DNA of 64,000 nucleotides from Secundilactobacillus collinoides DSM 20515 = JCM 1123. GTDB taxonomy: Bacteria > Bacillota > Bacilli > Lactobacillales > Lactobacillaceae. Position 1 is the first letter of the stretch; each line of letters starts with the position of its first letter. Both the position numbers and the translations under genes were made by a program. A model generated the notes under the pieces. That model was not told where the DNA came from. It made no database searches and saw only the letters and a program-made list of their open reading frames with translations. Below are positions 33,534 to 42,893 of this stretch, piece after piece. Where the stretch lies: NCBI RefSeq assembly GCF_001435975.1, contig NZ_AYYR01000009.1, positions 113,672-177,671 on the forward strand. Direction: 5' to 3'.

Positions 33534-34584
33534 GCTGAAAACTTCCCTTGTTAGTTTGAACGGGAAACTTCACCGTGATCGTTGTCCCAACTTGCGGGTC
33601 CGACTGCAGGTCAAAAATCCCGTTCAGTGACTTAATGCGGTCGTTCATGTCGTGAAGGCCTAGTGAATGGCCGTTGAATGCTTGGTGCTCTGAAACGTTA
33701 AACCCGTCGCCATCGTCAATGACTTGCAGGGTAATGAAGTGGTCGTGCTCAATCAGCAATACATCGATTTCGGTTGCGTTAGCGTGTTTCAGCGTGTTGT
33801 TCATGGCCTCCTGCGCCACCCGGTAAAGTGCGCTTTGAACGGGTCTTGGCAGTTCCTCCGGGTGCGCGTTCCCAAGCACCGAGATAGCGACGCCTGAGTT
33901 AGTCTGCAACCGTTTTGCCAGCGTTTTTAACGCCGCAAATAAACCGAATTGATCCAGAACGGATGGCCGCACATCCAGTGCCATATCCTTCACTTCAACC
34001 AGTGTGTTTTTGAGCTCGTCGGCAATCGCCAGGGTTCGGGTCTTGAGCTCGGGTTCAGACAGCGGACAGCTGGAAAGATGTTTGACACCCATAATGGCAG
34101 AATAAACGCCCTGTGCGATGTTGTCATGGAGGTCGGCGGAAATCCGTTTGCGCTCGAGCTCGCTGGCGTGCATCGCCGTTTGTTTATTGCGTTCATGGTC
34201 GGCGAGCGTTCGAACGTGGTCGATGGCTGCCTGGTTTTTTAATGTAAGCGAGGAAAGTGCCTGCTCATCATCCAGCAGTTTATAGACCATGTAGTAGCCG
34301 CTTTCTTGTTCATCGCCGCAGAGGACGGGCATAGAAAATTCGTTTAGTACCTGACAAACGGCACAGTCGCTGCAGCCAATTCTTGATGCGTTTCGATCCT
34401 TTGCTGCGGCCTGAGCCATTTGAATCAAGTATCGCGGATCAAAGTGCAGGTGGTCGTGCAGACACTGCGCCTGCCGGTTGCTGAGAATCAGATCATCATC
34501 CTGAAACAACATGATGGCCACCGGTGCGTTTTCAAAGTAAGTTGTCATTAAATCAGTCATTGAATTTGTAAGTTTCGTTTCCAA
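33526..34584 (-). CDS. NreB-like cytoplasmic Fe-S sensor histidine kinase
   Basis: 352 aa, no membrane segment. N-terminal PAS-like region (10-105) with cysteines C41, C71, C74, C77 and C89; then a HisKA_3 dimerisation helix with H153 (ADLHDNIAQG) and an ATPase domain (NNTLKHANA, DDGDGFN, GLHDMNDR). Staphylococcal NreB senses oxygen with a 4Fe-4S cluster held by C-x2-C-x11-C-x2-C. Here the set is C-x2-C-x2-C-x11-C, so the ligands are rearranged. TTG 34584 is the start, with AAGGAAGG upstream. No nitrate genes are in view. Confidence 0.87.
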   Translation of the reverse strand: METKLTNSMTDLMTTYFENAPVAIMLFQDDDLILSNRQAQCLHDHLHFDPRYLIQMAQAAAKDRNASRIGCSDCAVCQVLNEFSMPVLCGDEQESGYYMVYKLLDDEQALSSLTLKNQAAIDHVRTLADHERNKQTAMHASELERKRISADLHDNIAQGVYSAIMGVKHLSSCPLSEPELKTRTLAIADELKNTLVEVKDMALDVRPSVLDQFGLFAALKTLAKRLQTNSGVAISVLGNAHPEELPRPVQSALYRVAQEAMNNTLKHANATEIDVLLIEHDHFITLQVIDDGDGFNVSEHQAFNGHSLGLHDMNDRIKSLNGIFDLQSDPQVGTTITVKFPVQTNKGSFQHV

Positions 34585-35026
34585 TCAAAAAACCTTCCTT
34601 CTTAACTGGGCTCGGACGTGAGGTGGTCGCCTGAATTAAGGGTGTGCATCAGACTGGGGAGGTATTAAGCGTACTCCGGTGCAACGTTTTACCTAGGAGC
34701 CATTTTCCAAATTAAAACGCGTTGTTACCCAAGTTTGTATGTTCACAAAGATGGGGAGGCAGTCCAAAAAATCAAAATAAAACACCTATTATATTAGTCA
34801 TTATTATAACACATGTTGCAGATTGTGTAAGCGATTTCTATTCTTTCACATCGCCAAAATCATTGGAAATGAAATTAATAATGAGCGTTTTTTTGCCATC
34901 AAACAGCCGGATGATTTGCTCCCCAACAGATAATGAAAAAATGTACAAAAAAGTCAAACTTTCTTCATATCTTATTAAAATCTTAGGAATAAACTAATGA
35001 TAGGTTATAAAAAGGAGATGAGTATC
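34585..35026. other. Divergent intergenic region
   Basis: Separates the leftward kinase operon from the rightward YfcC gene. Contains CCTAGG at 34693 and an A/T-rich half near 34790-34990; no gene supported. Confidence 0.4.
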
Positions 35027-36544
35027 ATGCAAACACCGAACACAAAACCTAATAAACGGCGGTTTAAGATGCCGTCAGCGTTTACTATTTTATTTCTCAT
35101 CATCGGCCTTGTTGCAATTCTAACCTGGATCATTCCAGCGGGAGCTTATTCAACCGATAAGGCAGGCAATATCATTGCACACACCTACAAATTGGTTACA
35201 GCAAACCCGCAAGGTATTTGGGACATCTTCATGGCGCCCGTCTACGGTATGGTCGGGAACGACAAAACCGAGGGTGCCATCTCAATCTCGCTATTTATTC
35301 TGGTTATCGGGGGTTTTCTGGGTGTGGTTAACCGCACGAAAGCGTTGGATGACGGCATTGGCGCCGTTGTTCGTAAATATAAGGGTAAGGAAAAAGCCCT
35401 GATTCCAGTGCTGATGTTTCTGTTCGCACTGGGTGGTTCGACTTACGGTATGGCAGAAGAAACCATTGCGTTCTATCCACTGCTGATTCCGGTTATGATC
35501 GGCGTGGGTTTCGATTCACTAGTTGCGGTGGCCATCGTGCTGGTGGGTTCGCAGGTCGGCTGTTTGGCCTCGACTGTGAACCCGTTTGCGACCGGTGTGG
35601 CCTCCCAAACGTTAGACGTGTCTATGGGTCAGGGGCTGTTCCCACGGCTGATTCTGTTGGTGATCGTGGTACTCATCAGTATCTGGTACGTGTACCGGTA
35701 CGCATCAAAAATTGAGAAGGATCCCAGCAAATCACTGGTATTTTCTCAACGTGACGAAGATCTGAAACGGTTCGCTATCGATAGTGACGCGGATAACGTG
35801 AAGATGAGCGGACGGCAGAAGGGCGTGCTTTGGCTGTTTGGGGCAACCTTTGTGATTATGATCGTCGGCTTGGTACCTTGGGCTTCCATTAACACCGGCT
35901 GGACCTTCTTTGAATCAGCAACCAAGTGGCTGAGCGGTATTCCAGTGCTGGGCAACCTGCTGGGAAGCGACATGGTACCGCTGGGCGACTGGTACTTCAG
36001 TGAAATCACGATGCTGTTCCTGTTAATGGCAGTGGTTATCATGTTTGTTTACAAGATGAAAGAGACTGATTTCATTAACGCGTTTATCGGTGGTATGGCC
36101 GATTTCCTGAGCGTGGCCATTATCGTGGCCGTTGCCCGGGGAATCCAAGTGGTCATGAACGACGGCATGATCACCGACACCGTACTGCACTGGGGTGAAA
36201 TGGGTCTGAAGGGGCTGTCCGAGAGTGTCTTCATCATCATCACGTACATTTTCTACATTCCAATGTCCTTCCTGATTCCATCCACTTCCGGGCTTGCTTC
36301 AGCGACCATGGGCATCATCGGGCCGATGGGCAAGTTCGCAGGTGTCGGCGGCGACGTTGTTATCACTGCGTACCAAGCGGCTTCCGGCTGGGTGAACCTG
36401 ATCACGCCGACATCCGGTGTTGTGATGGGGGCGTTAGCCATTGCCCACGTGAACATCAGTACCTGGTGGAAATGGATCGCAAAACTCATGGTGATACTGT
36501 TCATCGTGACCTGCGTATACCTTGGGGTGCTGGCAATTCTTTAG
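35027..36544 (+). CDS. YfcC-family permease, copy 1
   Basis: 505-aa integral membrane protein with about 12 helices, of the DcuC/ArcD-related YfcC family, which carry amino acids, peptides or C4-dicarboxylates. Signature stretches are FALGGSTYGMAEETIAFYPL, ASTVNPFATGVASQTL and TSGLASATMGIIGPMG. Start ATG 35027 has AAAAGGAG nine bases upstream; the same arrangement is used by the second copy at 41341. The two proteins are nearly identical over most of their length. This copy stands alone with its own terminator. Confidence 0.85.
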   Translation: MQTPNTKPNKRRFKMPSAFTILFLIIGLVAILTWIIPAGAYSTDKAGNIIAHTYKLVTANPQGIWDIFMAPVYGMVGNDKTEGAISISLFILVIGGFLGVVNRTKALDDGIGAVVRKYKGKEKALIPVLMFLFALGGSTYGMAEETIAFYPLLIPVMIGVGFDSLVAVAIVLVGSQVGCLASTVNPFATGVASQTLDVSMGQGLFPRLILLVIVVLISIWYVYRYASKIEKDPSKSLVFSQRDEDLKRFAIDSDADNVKMSGRQKGVLWLFGATFVIMIVGLVPWASINTGWTFFESATKWLSGIPVLGNLLGSDMVPLGDWYFSEITMLFLLMAVVIMFVYKMKETDFINAFIGGMADFLSVAIIVAVARGIQVVMNDGMITDTVLHWGEMGLKGLSESVFIIITYIFYIPMSFLIPSTSGLASATMGIIGPMGKFAGVGGDVVITAYQAASGWVNLITPTSGVVMGALAIAHVNISTWWKWIAKLMVILFIVTCVYLGVLAIL

Positions 36545-36563
36545 GCCTTTGAGGTGAAACGAC

Positions 36564-36615
36564 AAAGTGCCCCGCGATAACTAGACTGAGAGCTGGTTAT
36601 CGGGAGCACTTTTGT
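36564..36615 (+). terminator. Intrinsic terminator after YfcC copy 1
   Basis: AAGTGC-CCG-GATAAC-AG / CTGGTTATCGGGAGCACTTTT stem; a short T-run follows. Confidence 0.75.
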
Positions 36616-36726
36616 TATCAAGACTGTGTTGAGACCTCAAAATAAACTGGGTGGTTCCCACTCAGCGGGCAGGGGCGGTCGGTGAAACGGCCGCATTGAT
36701 ATGGTCGTTTCGCATGAGGAGCGACC

Positions 36727-38139
36727 CTAGCTGTTTTGTTTGGTACTTTGACGCCTTACCAGGGTCACGATCAGTACCAGCGCAATCACGATAATGCCCA
36801 ATGCCCACAAATAGGCGAAGTGCATCCCCGACACGAACCACTCTGGGTGTGCCGTCGGGTAGGCGGTGATGTGGCGGCCGCCCTTTAAGCTGATACCGAA
36901 GTACAGCAAGGACGTTGCCAGAGAGAGGCCGATGGACATACCGAAGTTGCGGGCCAGCGCGGCAATGGATCCGGCGATGCCCTGGAATTCTTTACCAGCA
37001 TTGCCCATGATCATTGGGTTGTTTTGGAAGGTTCCGTTTGCCAGCCCAAACATGCCCAGTCCAACAATCAGCCAGATGATGGACCACGCTGGTTTGACTG
37101 TGACGAAGATCAGTTCTGGAATCAAGAAGAGCACCAAAGCAATCAGGGAAACTTTTTCAGCGCCGATTCGGTCACTGATAATCCCGCCGACAGGGGCGCT
37201 GAAGATGTTGATGATTGGCACGGCCATGAGGATGATGCCGGCGATCGCAGATGAATAGTGCAGGGTCTCCTGCAGGTAAAAGGGCATGATCATGTTGTTA
37301 AAGTAGCTGCAGGCAAAGACCATCATGGCGGTGAGAACGCCGATGGTGAAGCCGGCGTTTTTGAAAATGTTGAGGTTCAAAAGCGGCTCATCCACGTGAT
37401 TTTCGATGCGGATAAACAGCCAAACCAGCACCAGGGTGAGCACAAATAAACCAAGAATTTGCGGCTTTGTGAACCCGATTGCTTGACCCCAGTAGATGGC
37501 GATAAAGAAACTGATCGTGGCTGCCGCGTAGGTTAAATAGCCTGGCCAATCGATGACCACCTGATGCTTTTCATTTGGCTGTTTCGGAAAGATGTGGTGG
37601 CCAAACAGAAAGGCGATGATGCCAATGGGTACGTTAATGAAGAAGATATAGTGCCAGGAAAAAGCAGCGAGAATCAACCCGCCAAGTCCGGGCCCAGCGA
37701 TACTTCCTAGTTGGACAAACGCACTGTTAACACCAAGCGCAGTGCCGTGGCGCGCCGGCGGAAAAATTTGTGTAATGATAGCGAAATTCGTTGCCATGGT
37801 CATGGATGCGCCGAGAGCCTGCAGGACTCGCGCAGCCATTAAAAGCGGCAAGGTTGTGCTTAAACCACAACCCAGTGACCCGAGAATAAAGATGATCGTA
37901 CCCGTTTGAAACAGGCGGATGCGGCCGATTTGATCCGACAGTTTACCAAAGAAAATCAGTAACACACAAATGAGAACGAGGTAAACAGAAACGACCCATT
38001 CGGCCTCGTTCATGGGTACGCTGAGGTCACGTGAAATTTGCGGAACTGCGATGTTGACGATACCAGCGTCGATGGTCGACATAAACGACACCATTGACGT
38101 TGCGAGTAAAAGAATCCATTGTGAGCGTTGCTTCAACAC
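36727..38139 (-). CDS. MFS drug/H+ antiporter (DHA2, 14-TM type)
   Basis: 470-aa major facilitator with about 14 helices. Motifs: GKLSDQIGRIRLF after TM2, SMTMATNFAIITQIFP and the antiporter-type GPGLGGLI in TM5. Exports toxic compounds in exchange for protons; substrate unknown. GTG 38139 lies five bases after a G-run; TTG 38136 is possible. The frame extends to 38238 but that part crosses the promoter. Downstream of a good promoter and facing away from the flavoprotein terminator. Confidence 0.87.
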   Translation of the reverse strand: MLKQRSQWILLLATSMVSFMSTIDAGIVNIAVPQISRDLSVPMNEAEWVVSVYLVLICVLLIFFGKLSDQIGRIRLFQTGTIIFILGSLGCGLSTTLPLLMAARVLQALGASMTMATNFAIITQIFPPARHGTALGVNSAFVQLGSIAGPGLGGLILAAFSWHYIFFINVPIGIIAFLFGHHIFPKQPNEKHQVVIDWPGYLTYAAATISFFIAIYWGQAIGFTKPQILGLFVLTLVLVWLFIRIENHVDEPLLNLNIFKNAGFTIGVLTAMMVFACSYFNNMIMPFYLQETLHYSSAIAGIILMAVPIINIFSAPVGGIISDRIGAEKVSLIALVLFLIPELIFVTVKPAWSIIWLIVGLGMFGLANGTFQNNPMIMGNAGKEFQGIAGSIAALARNFGMSIGLSLATSLLYFGISLKGGRHITAYPTAHPEWFVSGMHFAYLWALGIIVIALVLIVTLVRRQSTKQNS

Positions 38140-38169
38140 GCTACCCCCCCTAAAATTAATAATGTGTTC

Positions 38170-38197
38170 ATTATATGCTTTATAAGCAAATGTACAA
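38170..38197 (-). promoter_or_regulatory. Promoter of the MFS gene
   Basis: TTGTAC (38197-38192), 16-base spacer, TATAAT (38175-38170). The -10 runs into AATGAACACATT, a weak dyad at the start point that may be an operator. Confidence 0.75.
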
Positions 38198-38210
38198 CAA
38201 AACGGGCAGA

Positions 38211-38244
38211 TAAAAACACCTGTCCAAATATCAGACAAGTGTTT
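38211..38244 (-). terminator. Terminator of the flavoprotein gene
   Basis: AAACACTTGTC / GACAGGTGTTT on the minus strand with a five-T tail. Confidence 0.8.
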
Positions 38245-38255
38245 GATCTTTAATA

Positions 38256-40124
38256 TTAATTGACGAGGTAATCCTGAAAATCGTGTTGACCAGTCATAAT
38301 CTGCTGCGCAATGCGGTCGGCGGCACGCAGGTTACCATCGTTGACCCCGGGACGCGGACTAAGGCCGGTCATCCAGTGTCTCCCCTCAGTCGGAATCCCA
38401 AAGGCGTAAATGGTGTTCAACGGTTGCCCGGTGTCGTCCAACAGTCGGTCGGTCCGCGGGTCGATCGATAGCGCGTGGGTGGCAAATGACTCACCATTTC
38501 TGAGTTGGCGGCGGTCCGGGCGAGCAATTTGGGTGGTTAACAACTGTTCGATGAGCGGATCAGTGCTCACGTTAACGTCGATGGCCGGTGTTCTGGCCTC
38601 AACCAGGACGCGGCTTTTCAGCGGAGAATCCGTTGTCTGGGACGTCACCGAAAACACTACATCTGTTGTTGATACAGCCATCCCGGGGCCTAGTAAACGC
38701 ACAATGCCGGCAGCCAGCAGTGCCCGCAGTTGTTCAACCCGGATCACGGGTGGGCCGACAGCTAAGAAATCCTGCAGCGGTGTGTAATCGCGCAGCAGAT
38801 AATTCAGGTAATCGTCCGGCGTGAGCAGGTCGGTTTCGGTGATGCGGCGGATGACTTCCCGCAGGTCCCGGAGCGATTCCAAGGCACTTGTGAGCGGGCC
38901 AGTCTTGGTGCCGCGTTTAGCATCGGTGATCAGTGTGTCCAGGTAGCGGATCTGACTCGCAGTGTCTGGCAGCTGTTCAGCGGGGTGCGTCAATTGCGAC
39001 CAGTTTAAACGATCGTCAGCGGTAAATGCGTATTGGTCAAGCACTTTTGCGGAACCGCCGGCGGCCACGAACTGGTGTTGAAACTGTGCCAAGTCGCTTT
39101 CAGGGTAACGGTCAGCAATCAGTCGCGAGTAGTAGACATAGTTGACCTCAGCCTGCAGCCAGTCGCGAAGTTGCGCTGTCGGCAGCGGCCGTTCTGGTGA
39201 ATACTGAGCCAATCGTTCCGCCGTCAGAAACTGCGGCTGAACCTGTTCACCGTAGCGTTTCTGATTCACGCCTTTCGGGTAATACGGAAAGCCGCGGCGA
39301 GAGCCGGCGATAATCTGCGGTTCCCTTCCCGAAGCCTGATAGCTTAACAGCCCGTTCGCACCCCGATGAAAGGTGCCGCCACGGCCACTAGTCAGCAGCG
39401 TGACGTAGTCGTAAAAACTGAGACCGAGACCACGTATGATCACGGGCTCCCCAGGGTGAACAGCACTGAAATCAGCGTCACCGGGGAATTGCTGGGGGAC
39501 GTAAACCGCATGGTGCGTTGTCGCAAAATCGGCAAACTGTTGCTGTTCTGGCGACGGGGCGCTTAAATAGTGGCCGGTGGTCAAAATGAGGCGGTCGGCA
39601 GGCCATTGCTCGGAATCGGTTCGCAGCAGCCAGTGACCCTCTGAAGTGCGTTTGGCGCTGGCCACCGTTGCTTGCTTTTGAATCAATTGAAAGCCGGCGG
39701 GCAGATTCGCCGTCATATTCGCCAGCGCCCACTGCAAGTAGACCCCAAACAGCGAACGGGGCGCATAATCGTCAGAACCAAGGTGCGCAACATCGTTTAA
39801 AAAGGCTTCCTGATGACGATAATCGTGCTGCTGGATAAACGTCCTGGCAGCATCAGTCGCTGCCCAAGTCGCTAAGTCCGGTCCTGTTAGGCGCTCCGGT
39901 CCCGCCATCTGAACGGAGGCGTCCGCAAACACGGTGATCTGTTGCGCCGGCGTATTCATTATTAACAGGTGTGACTGGTCAGTCCGCCAAACATGTCCGC
40001 CAACGGGAAAAGCGTCAACAAGCGTCACGGTAAGCGGCTGCACGGGATCGCGATGCTGCCAGGCAAGCAGCCGGCCAAGAGCAGTGATGCCACGAGGACC
40101 GGCACCAACGATAGTAATATTCAT
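38256..40124 (-). CDS. FAD/NAD(P)-binding protein
   Basis: 622 aa. Begins with the dinucleotide loop VGAGPRGITALGRL and continues with VDAFPVGGHVWRTDQ, the NAD_binding_9-type domain of uncharacterised lactic-acid-bacterial flavoproteins. A second region (RLILTTGHYL, VIIRGLGLSFYD) and a C-terminal block (AFGIPTEGRHW, GNLRAADRIA) complete the two-nucleotide fold. Substrate unknown; N-hydroxylating mono-oxygenases are the nearest functional relatives. AAAGGAGG precedes ATG 40124. Stands alone. Confidence 0.78.
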   Translation of the reverse strand: MNITIVGAGPRGITALGRLLAWQHRDPVQPLTVTLVDAFPVGGHVWRTDQSHLLIMNTPAQQITVFADASVQMAGPERLTGPDLATWAATDAARTFIQQHDYRHQEAFLNDVAHLGSDDYAPRSLFGVYLQWALANMTANLPAGFQLIQKQATVASAKRTSEGHWLLRTDSEQWPADRLILTTGHYLSAPSPEQQQFADFATTHHAVYVPQQFPGDADFSAVHPGEPVIIRGLGLSFYDYVTLLTSGRGGTFHRGANGLLSYQASGREPQIIAGSRRGFPYYPKGVNQKRYGEQVQPQFLTAERLAQYSPERPLPTAQLRDWLQAEVNYVYYSRLIADRYPESDLAQFQHQFVAAGGSAKVLDQYAFTADDRLNWSQLTHPAEQLPDTASQIRYLDTLITDAKRGTKTGPLTSALESLRDLREVIRRITETDLLTPDDYLNYLLRDYTPLQDFLAVGPPVIRVEQLRALLAAGIVRLLGPGMAVSTTDVVFSVTSQTTDSPLKSRVLVEARTPAIDVNVSTDPLIEQLLTTQIARPDRRQLRNGESFATHALSIDPRTDRLLDDTGQPLNTIYAFGIPTEGRHWMTGLSPRPGVNDGNLRAADRIAQQIMTGQHDFQDYLVN

Positions 40125-40208
40125 GGTTGGGCCTCCTTTCAGGAATAATGACGGTAATGAGGATGCGTGCCTTGAACCGGCGGAACGAAGCGGAAAGTTT
40201 AGGCTACT

Positions 40209-40772
40209 TTAATCGTGGGCGTAAAGGTTTGAATCAACCTGTTTAGGGCCGTAGCTGTCCATGTCGGAATCACGGTAGTCCCACCATTCACCGTCGTAGC
40301 CGACAAAGCCGGCCTGGGTCATGGCTTGGAGAAGAATTTGGTAGTACTTTTCCTGCTCATCAGTGCGCGGATAGTCGCGGACAGCTTTGCCGGTGAAGTC
40401 GTCGAAACCGGATTGCATGGGGATCTCGTTGCCGGCCAGGTCGGTGAGGGTAAGATCAAACGTAACACCCTTTTGGTGGGAGAAGTTCGGGTTCGGTTTA
40501 GCAACCCAGCGCGTGTCGGAGACCACGTTAAACAATTTTTGCTGGGCGGTCACCGGACGAAACGCATCCCAAATTTTGAGTCGGTAGCCCTGTTCCTTTA
40601 AGAGTTGGCTGGCAACGCCGAGTTTCTTGACGGTGCCGGTTCGAGAAACGGCGGTGGTGAAGTCGTAGATGACCTTACCGGTGAAATTGTCGGTGGTGGC
40701 GTACTTCAAATCAACGATGATGTCAGGGTCGACATCTTGAACATTCATGAAATCAGGATCTTTTTCTGGCAT
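40209..40772 (-). CDS. VanX-like D-alanyl-D-alanine dipeptidase
   Basis: 187-aa zinc peptidase of family M15D. R72 (DAFRP), H99 and D106 (SHQKGVTFD) match the VanX substrate and metal residues. The last block is E162-W-W-D165 where VanX has E-W-W-H, so the third zinc ligand is aspartate. The enzyme may hydrolyse D-Ala-D-Ala for recycling or have shifted specificity. No VanA/VanH-type genes are nearby, so this is not a vancomycin cassette; lactobacilli are usually intrinsically resistant through D-lactate ends. GGAGGG precedes ATG 40772. Confidence 0.85.
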   Translation of the reverse strand: MPEKDPDFMNVQDVDPDIIVDLKYATTDNFTGKVIYDFTTAVSRTGTVKKLGVASQLLKEQGYRLKIWDAFRPVTAQQKLFNVVSDTRWVAKPNPNFSHQKGVTFDLTLTDLAGNEIPMQSGFDDFTGKAVRDYPRTDEQEKYYQILLQAMTQAGFVGYDGEWWDYRDSDMDSYGPKQVDSNLYAHD

Positions 40773-41340
40773 GGCAGAACCCTCCTAAGGTTATAGTTAA
40801 ACTAAGTATAGGCGATTATGAGAGAAAAATGGCAACGATTTTCATAATAAAAGTAATCGTTGGGTCAGCAAACGATAATACGTAAACTGCTTTAAACAAA
40901 TTAAGAATAAACATGCAAATACAATTCACAATTATGCAAATTTTATGGGATATGTTCATAACTATACCAATTAGCTGCTGATTTTCTCATAACAGAGTGT
41001 CATCAGGATCAAGGGACCCGCACCGTAAACAGCGCCTGCTAGTCTCTGATGTGTAAAACACTGATGCAACAGGAACCGCTGACTTTGCATGTTTATCGGT
41101 AATCTAGTTAAAAAGGCACCACGGTCTTCAAGACAACCATGATGATATTGTAACCGGTTTCGTAGACAAGTCCAAGCAATATGACGGGAATCTCATCAAA
41201 CGTTCAAAATGGGCAATATGCACTAGACCGGTTCAAATACTCACTCGTTCAATACAGCACAAGAATATCAAAAAATTCATAATGACTTAATCTCGGTACG
41301 CTAAACTGAAGGTAACTTTAGTCGTAAGGAGATGAGTGTC
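40773..41340. other. Long upstream region of YfcC copy 2
   Basis: 568 bases with no supportable gene or clear hairpin; A/T rich on the left. The last 15 bases hold the ribosome site GTAAGGAG of the next gene. Confidence 0.4.
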
Positions 41341-42861
41341 ATGGAAGCACCAAACACACAGCCTAAACCGAGACGGCGGTTCAAAATGCCGTCCGCGTTT
41401 ACGATTCTATTTTTCATTATCATTGTGGTTGCTATTTTAACCTGGCTGATTCCGGCTGGTCAGTATTCAACGGATAAGGCGGGTAACATCATTGCCCACA
41501 CCTATAGAACGGTCAAGGCCAATCCTCAGGGAATCTGGGATGTCATGATGGCTCCCGTTAATGGGATGGTCGGTGAAGGGAAGACTGAGGGCGCCATTCC
41601 CGTTTCCCTGTTTATCCTGGTCATTGGGGGATTCCTGGGCGTTGTCAACAAAACAAAAGCGTTGGATGACGGTATTGGCACCGTTGTCCGCAAGTACAAG
41701 GGCAAAGAAAAGCTCCTGATTCCGATTCTCATGTGCCTGTTCGCGTTGGGCGGTTCGACCTATGGGATGGCGGAAGAGACCATCGCGTTTTACCCGCTTC
41801 TGATTCCCGTCATGATCGGGGTTGGTTTCGATTCGTTAGTCGCGATATCAATTGCCCTGGTTGGGACCCAGGTGGGGTGTCTCGCTTCGACAGTGAACCC
41901 GTTCGCAACCGGCGTGGCTTCCCAAACGCTGCACATTTCAATGGGTGATGGGTTGATGCCGCGGTTCATTCTGCTGATCCTCGTTGTCGGTGTCAGCATT
42001 TGGTACACCTACCACTACGCCTCGAAAATTGAGAAGGACCCTACCAAGTCGCTGCTGTATGACCAGCGTGATGAGGATCGTAAACGATTTACGATTCCGA
42101 GCGGTGAGGAAAACATTCAGATGACGGGTCGTCAAAAGGCTGTTTTATGGCTGTTTGGGCTGACGTTTGTGCTAATGATCGCGGGCTTGGTACCCTGGGA
42201 CACCATTAACTCAAAATGGACGATTTTTAACAATTTTACCAAGTGGCTGACGGGTATTCCATTCTTGGGCAACCTAGTAGGACACGATATCGTGCCGCTA
42301 GGGTCGTGGTACTTTAGCGAAATCACGATGCTGTTCCTGTTTATGTCCATTGTGATCATGTTCGTTTATCACATGAAGGAAACCGATTTTATCGACGCCT
42401 TTATGGGTGGCATGGCAGACTTTCTGAGCGTAGCCATTATTGTGGCAGTCGCCCGTGGAATTCAAGTTGTCATGAACGATGGTTTGATCACCGACACCGT
42501 GCTGCACTGGGGTGAAATGGGGTTGAAGGGGCTGTCACAAAGCGTCTTCATCATTTTGACCTACATTTTCTACATTCCGATGTCCTTCCTGATTCCGTCA
42601 ACGTCCGGACTGGCTGCGGCCACCATGGGCATTATCGGTCCGATGGGCAAGTTTGCCGGCGTTGCGGGCAGCACCGTTGTGACCGCCTATCAGGCAGCGT
42701 CCGGGTGGGTGAACCTGATTACGCCAACGTCTGGTGTCGTCATGGGCGCGCTTGCCATTGCTCACGTGAACATCAGCACCTGGTGGAAGTGGATCGCCAA
42801 GCTCATGGTGTTACTGTTCATCGTGACCTGCGTCTTCTTAGGCATTTTAGCAATCTTGTAA
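41341..42861 (+). CDS. YfcC-family permease, copy 2
   Basis: 506 aa, closely similar to the protein at 35027 with most differences in the loop after TM6 (about residues 235-265) and the TM8 region. The gene pepV follows after 32 bases with GGAGG, so the transporter and dipeptidase form an operon; import of dipeptides or their precursors for intracellular cleavage is a reasonable inference. ATG 41341 is chosen by analogy with copy 1. Confidence 0.87.
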   Translation: MEAPNTQPKPRRRFKMPSAFTILFFIIIVVAILTWLIPAGQYSTDKAGNIIAHTYRTVKANPQGIWDVMMAPVNGMVGEGKTEGAIPVSLFILVIGGFLGVVNKTKALDDGIGTVVRKYKGKEKLLIPILMCLFALGGSTYGMAEETIAFYPLLIPVMIGVGFDSLVAISIALVGTQVGCLASTVNPFATGVASQTLHISMGDGLMPRFILLILVVGVSIWYTYHYASKIEKDPTKSLLYDQRDEDRKRFTIPSGEENIQMTGRQKAVLWLFGLTFVLMIAGLVPWDTINSKWTIFNNFTKWLTGIPFLGNLVGHDIVPLGSWYFSEITMLFLFMSIVIMFVYHMKETDFIDAFMGGMADFLSVAIIVAVARGIQVVMNDGLITDTVLHWGEMGLKGLSQSVFIILTYIFYIPMSFLIPSTSGLAAATMGIIGPMGKFAGVAGSTVVTAYQAASGWVNLITPTSGVVMGALAIAHVNISTWWKWIAKLMVLLFIVTCVFLGILAIL

Positions 42862-42893
42862 GTTGTATGAAACGATATTAAGGAGGATGTCAC

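Noticed and set aside
40209-40772. Vancomycin-resistance cassette
   Set aside because: Only a VanX-like gene is present; no VanA-type ligase, VanH dehydrogenase or VanRS.
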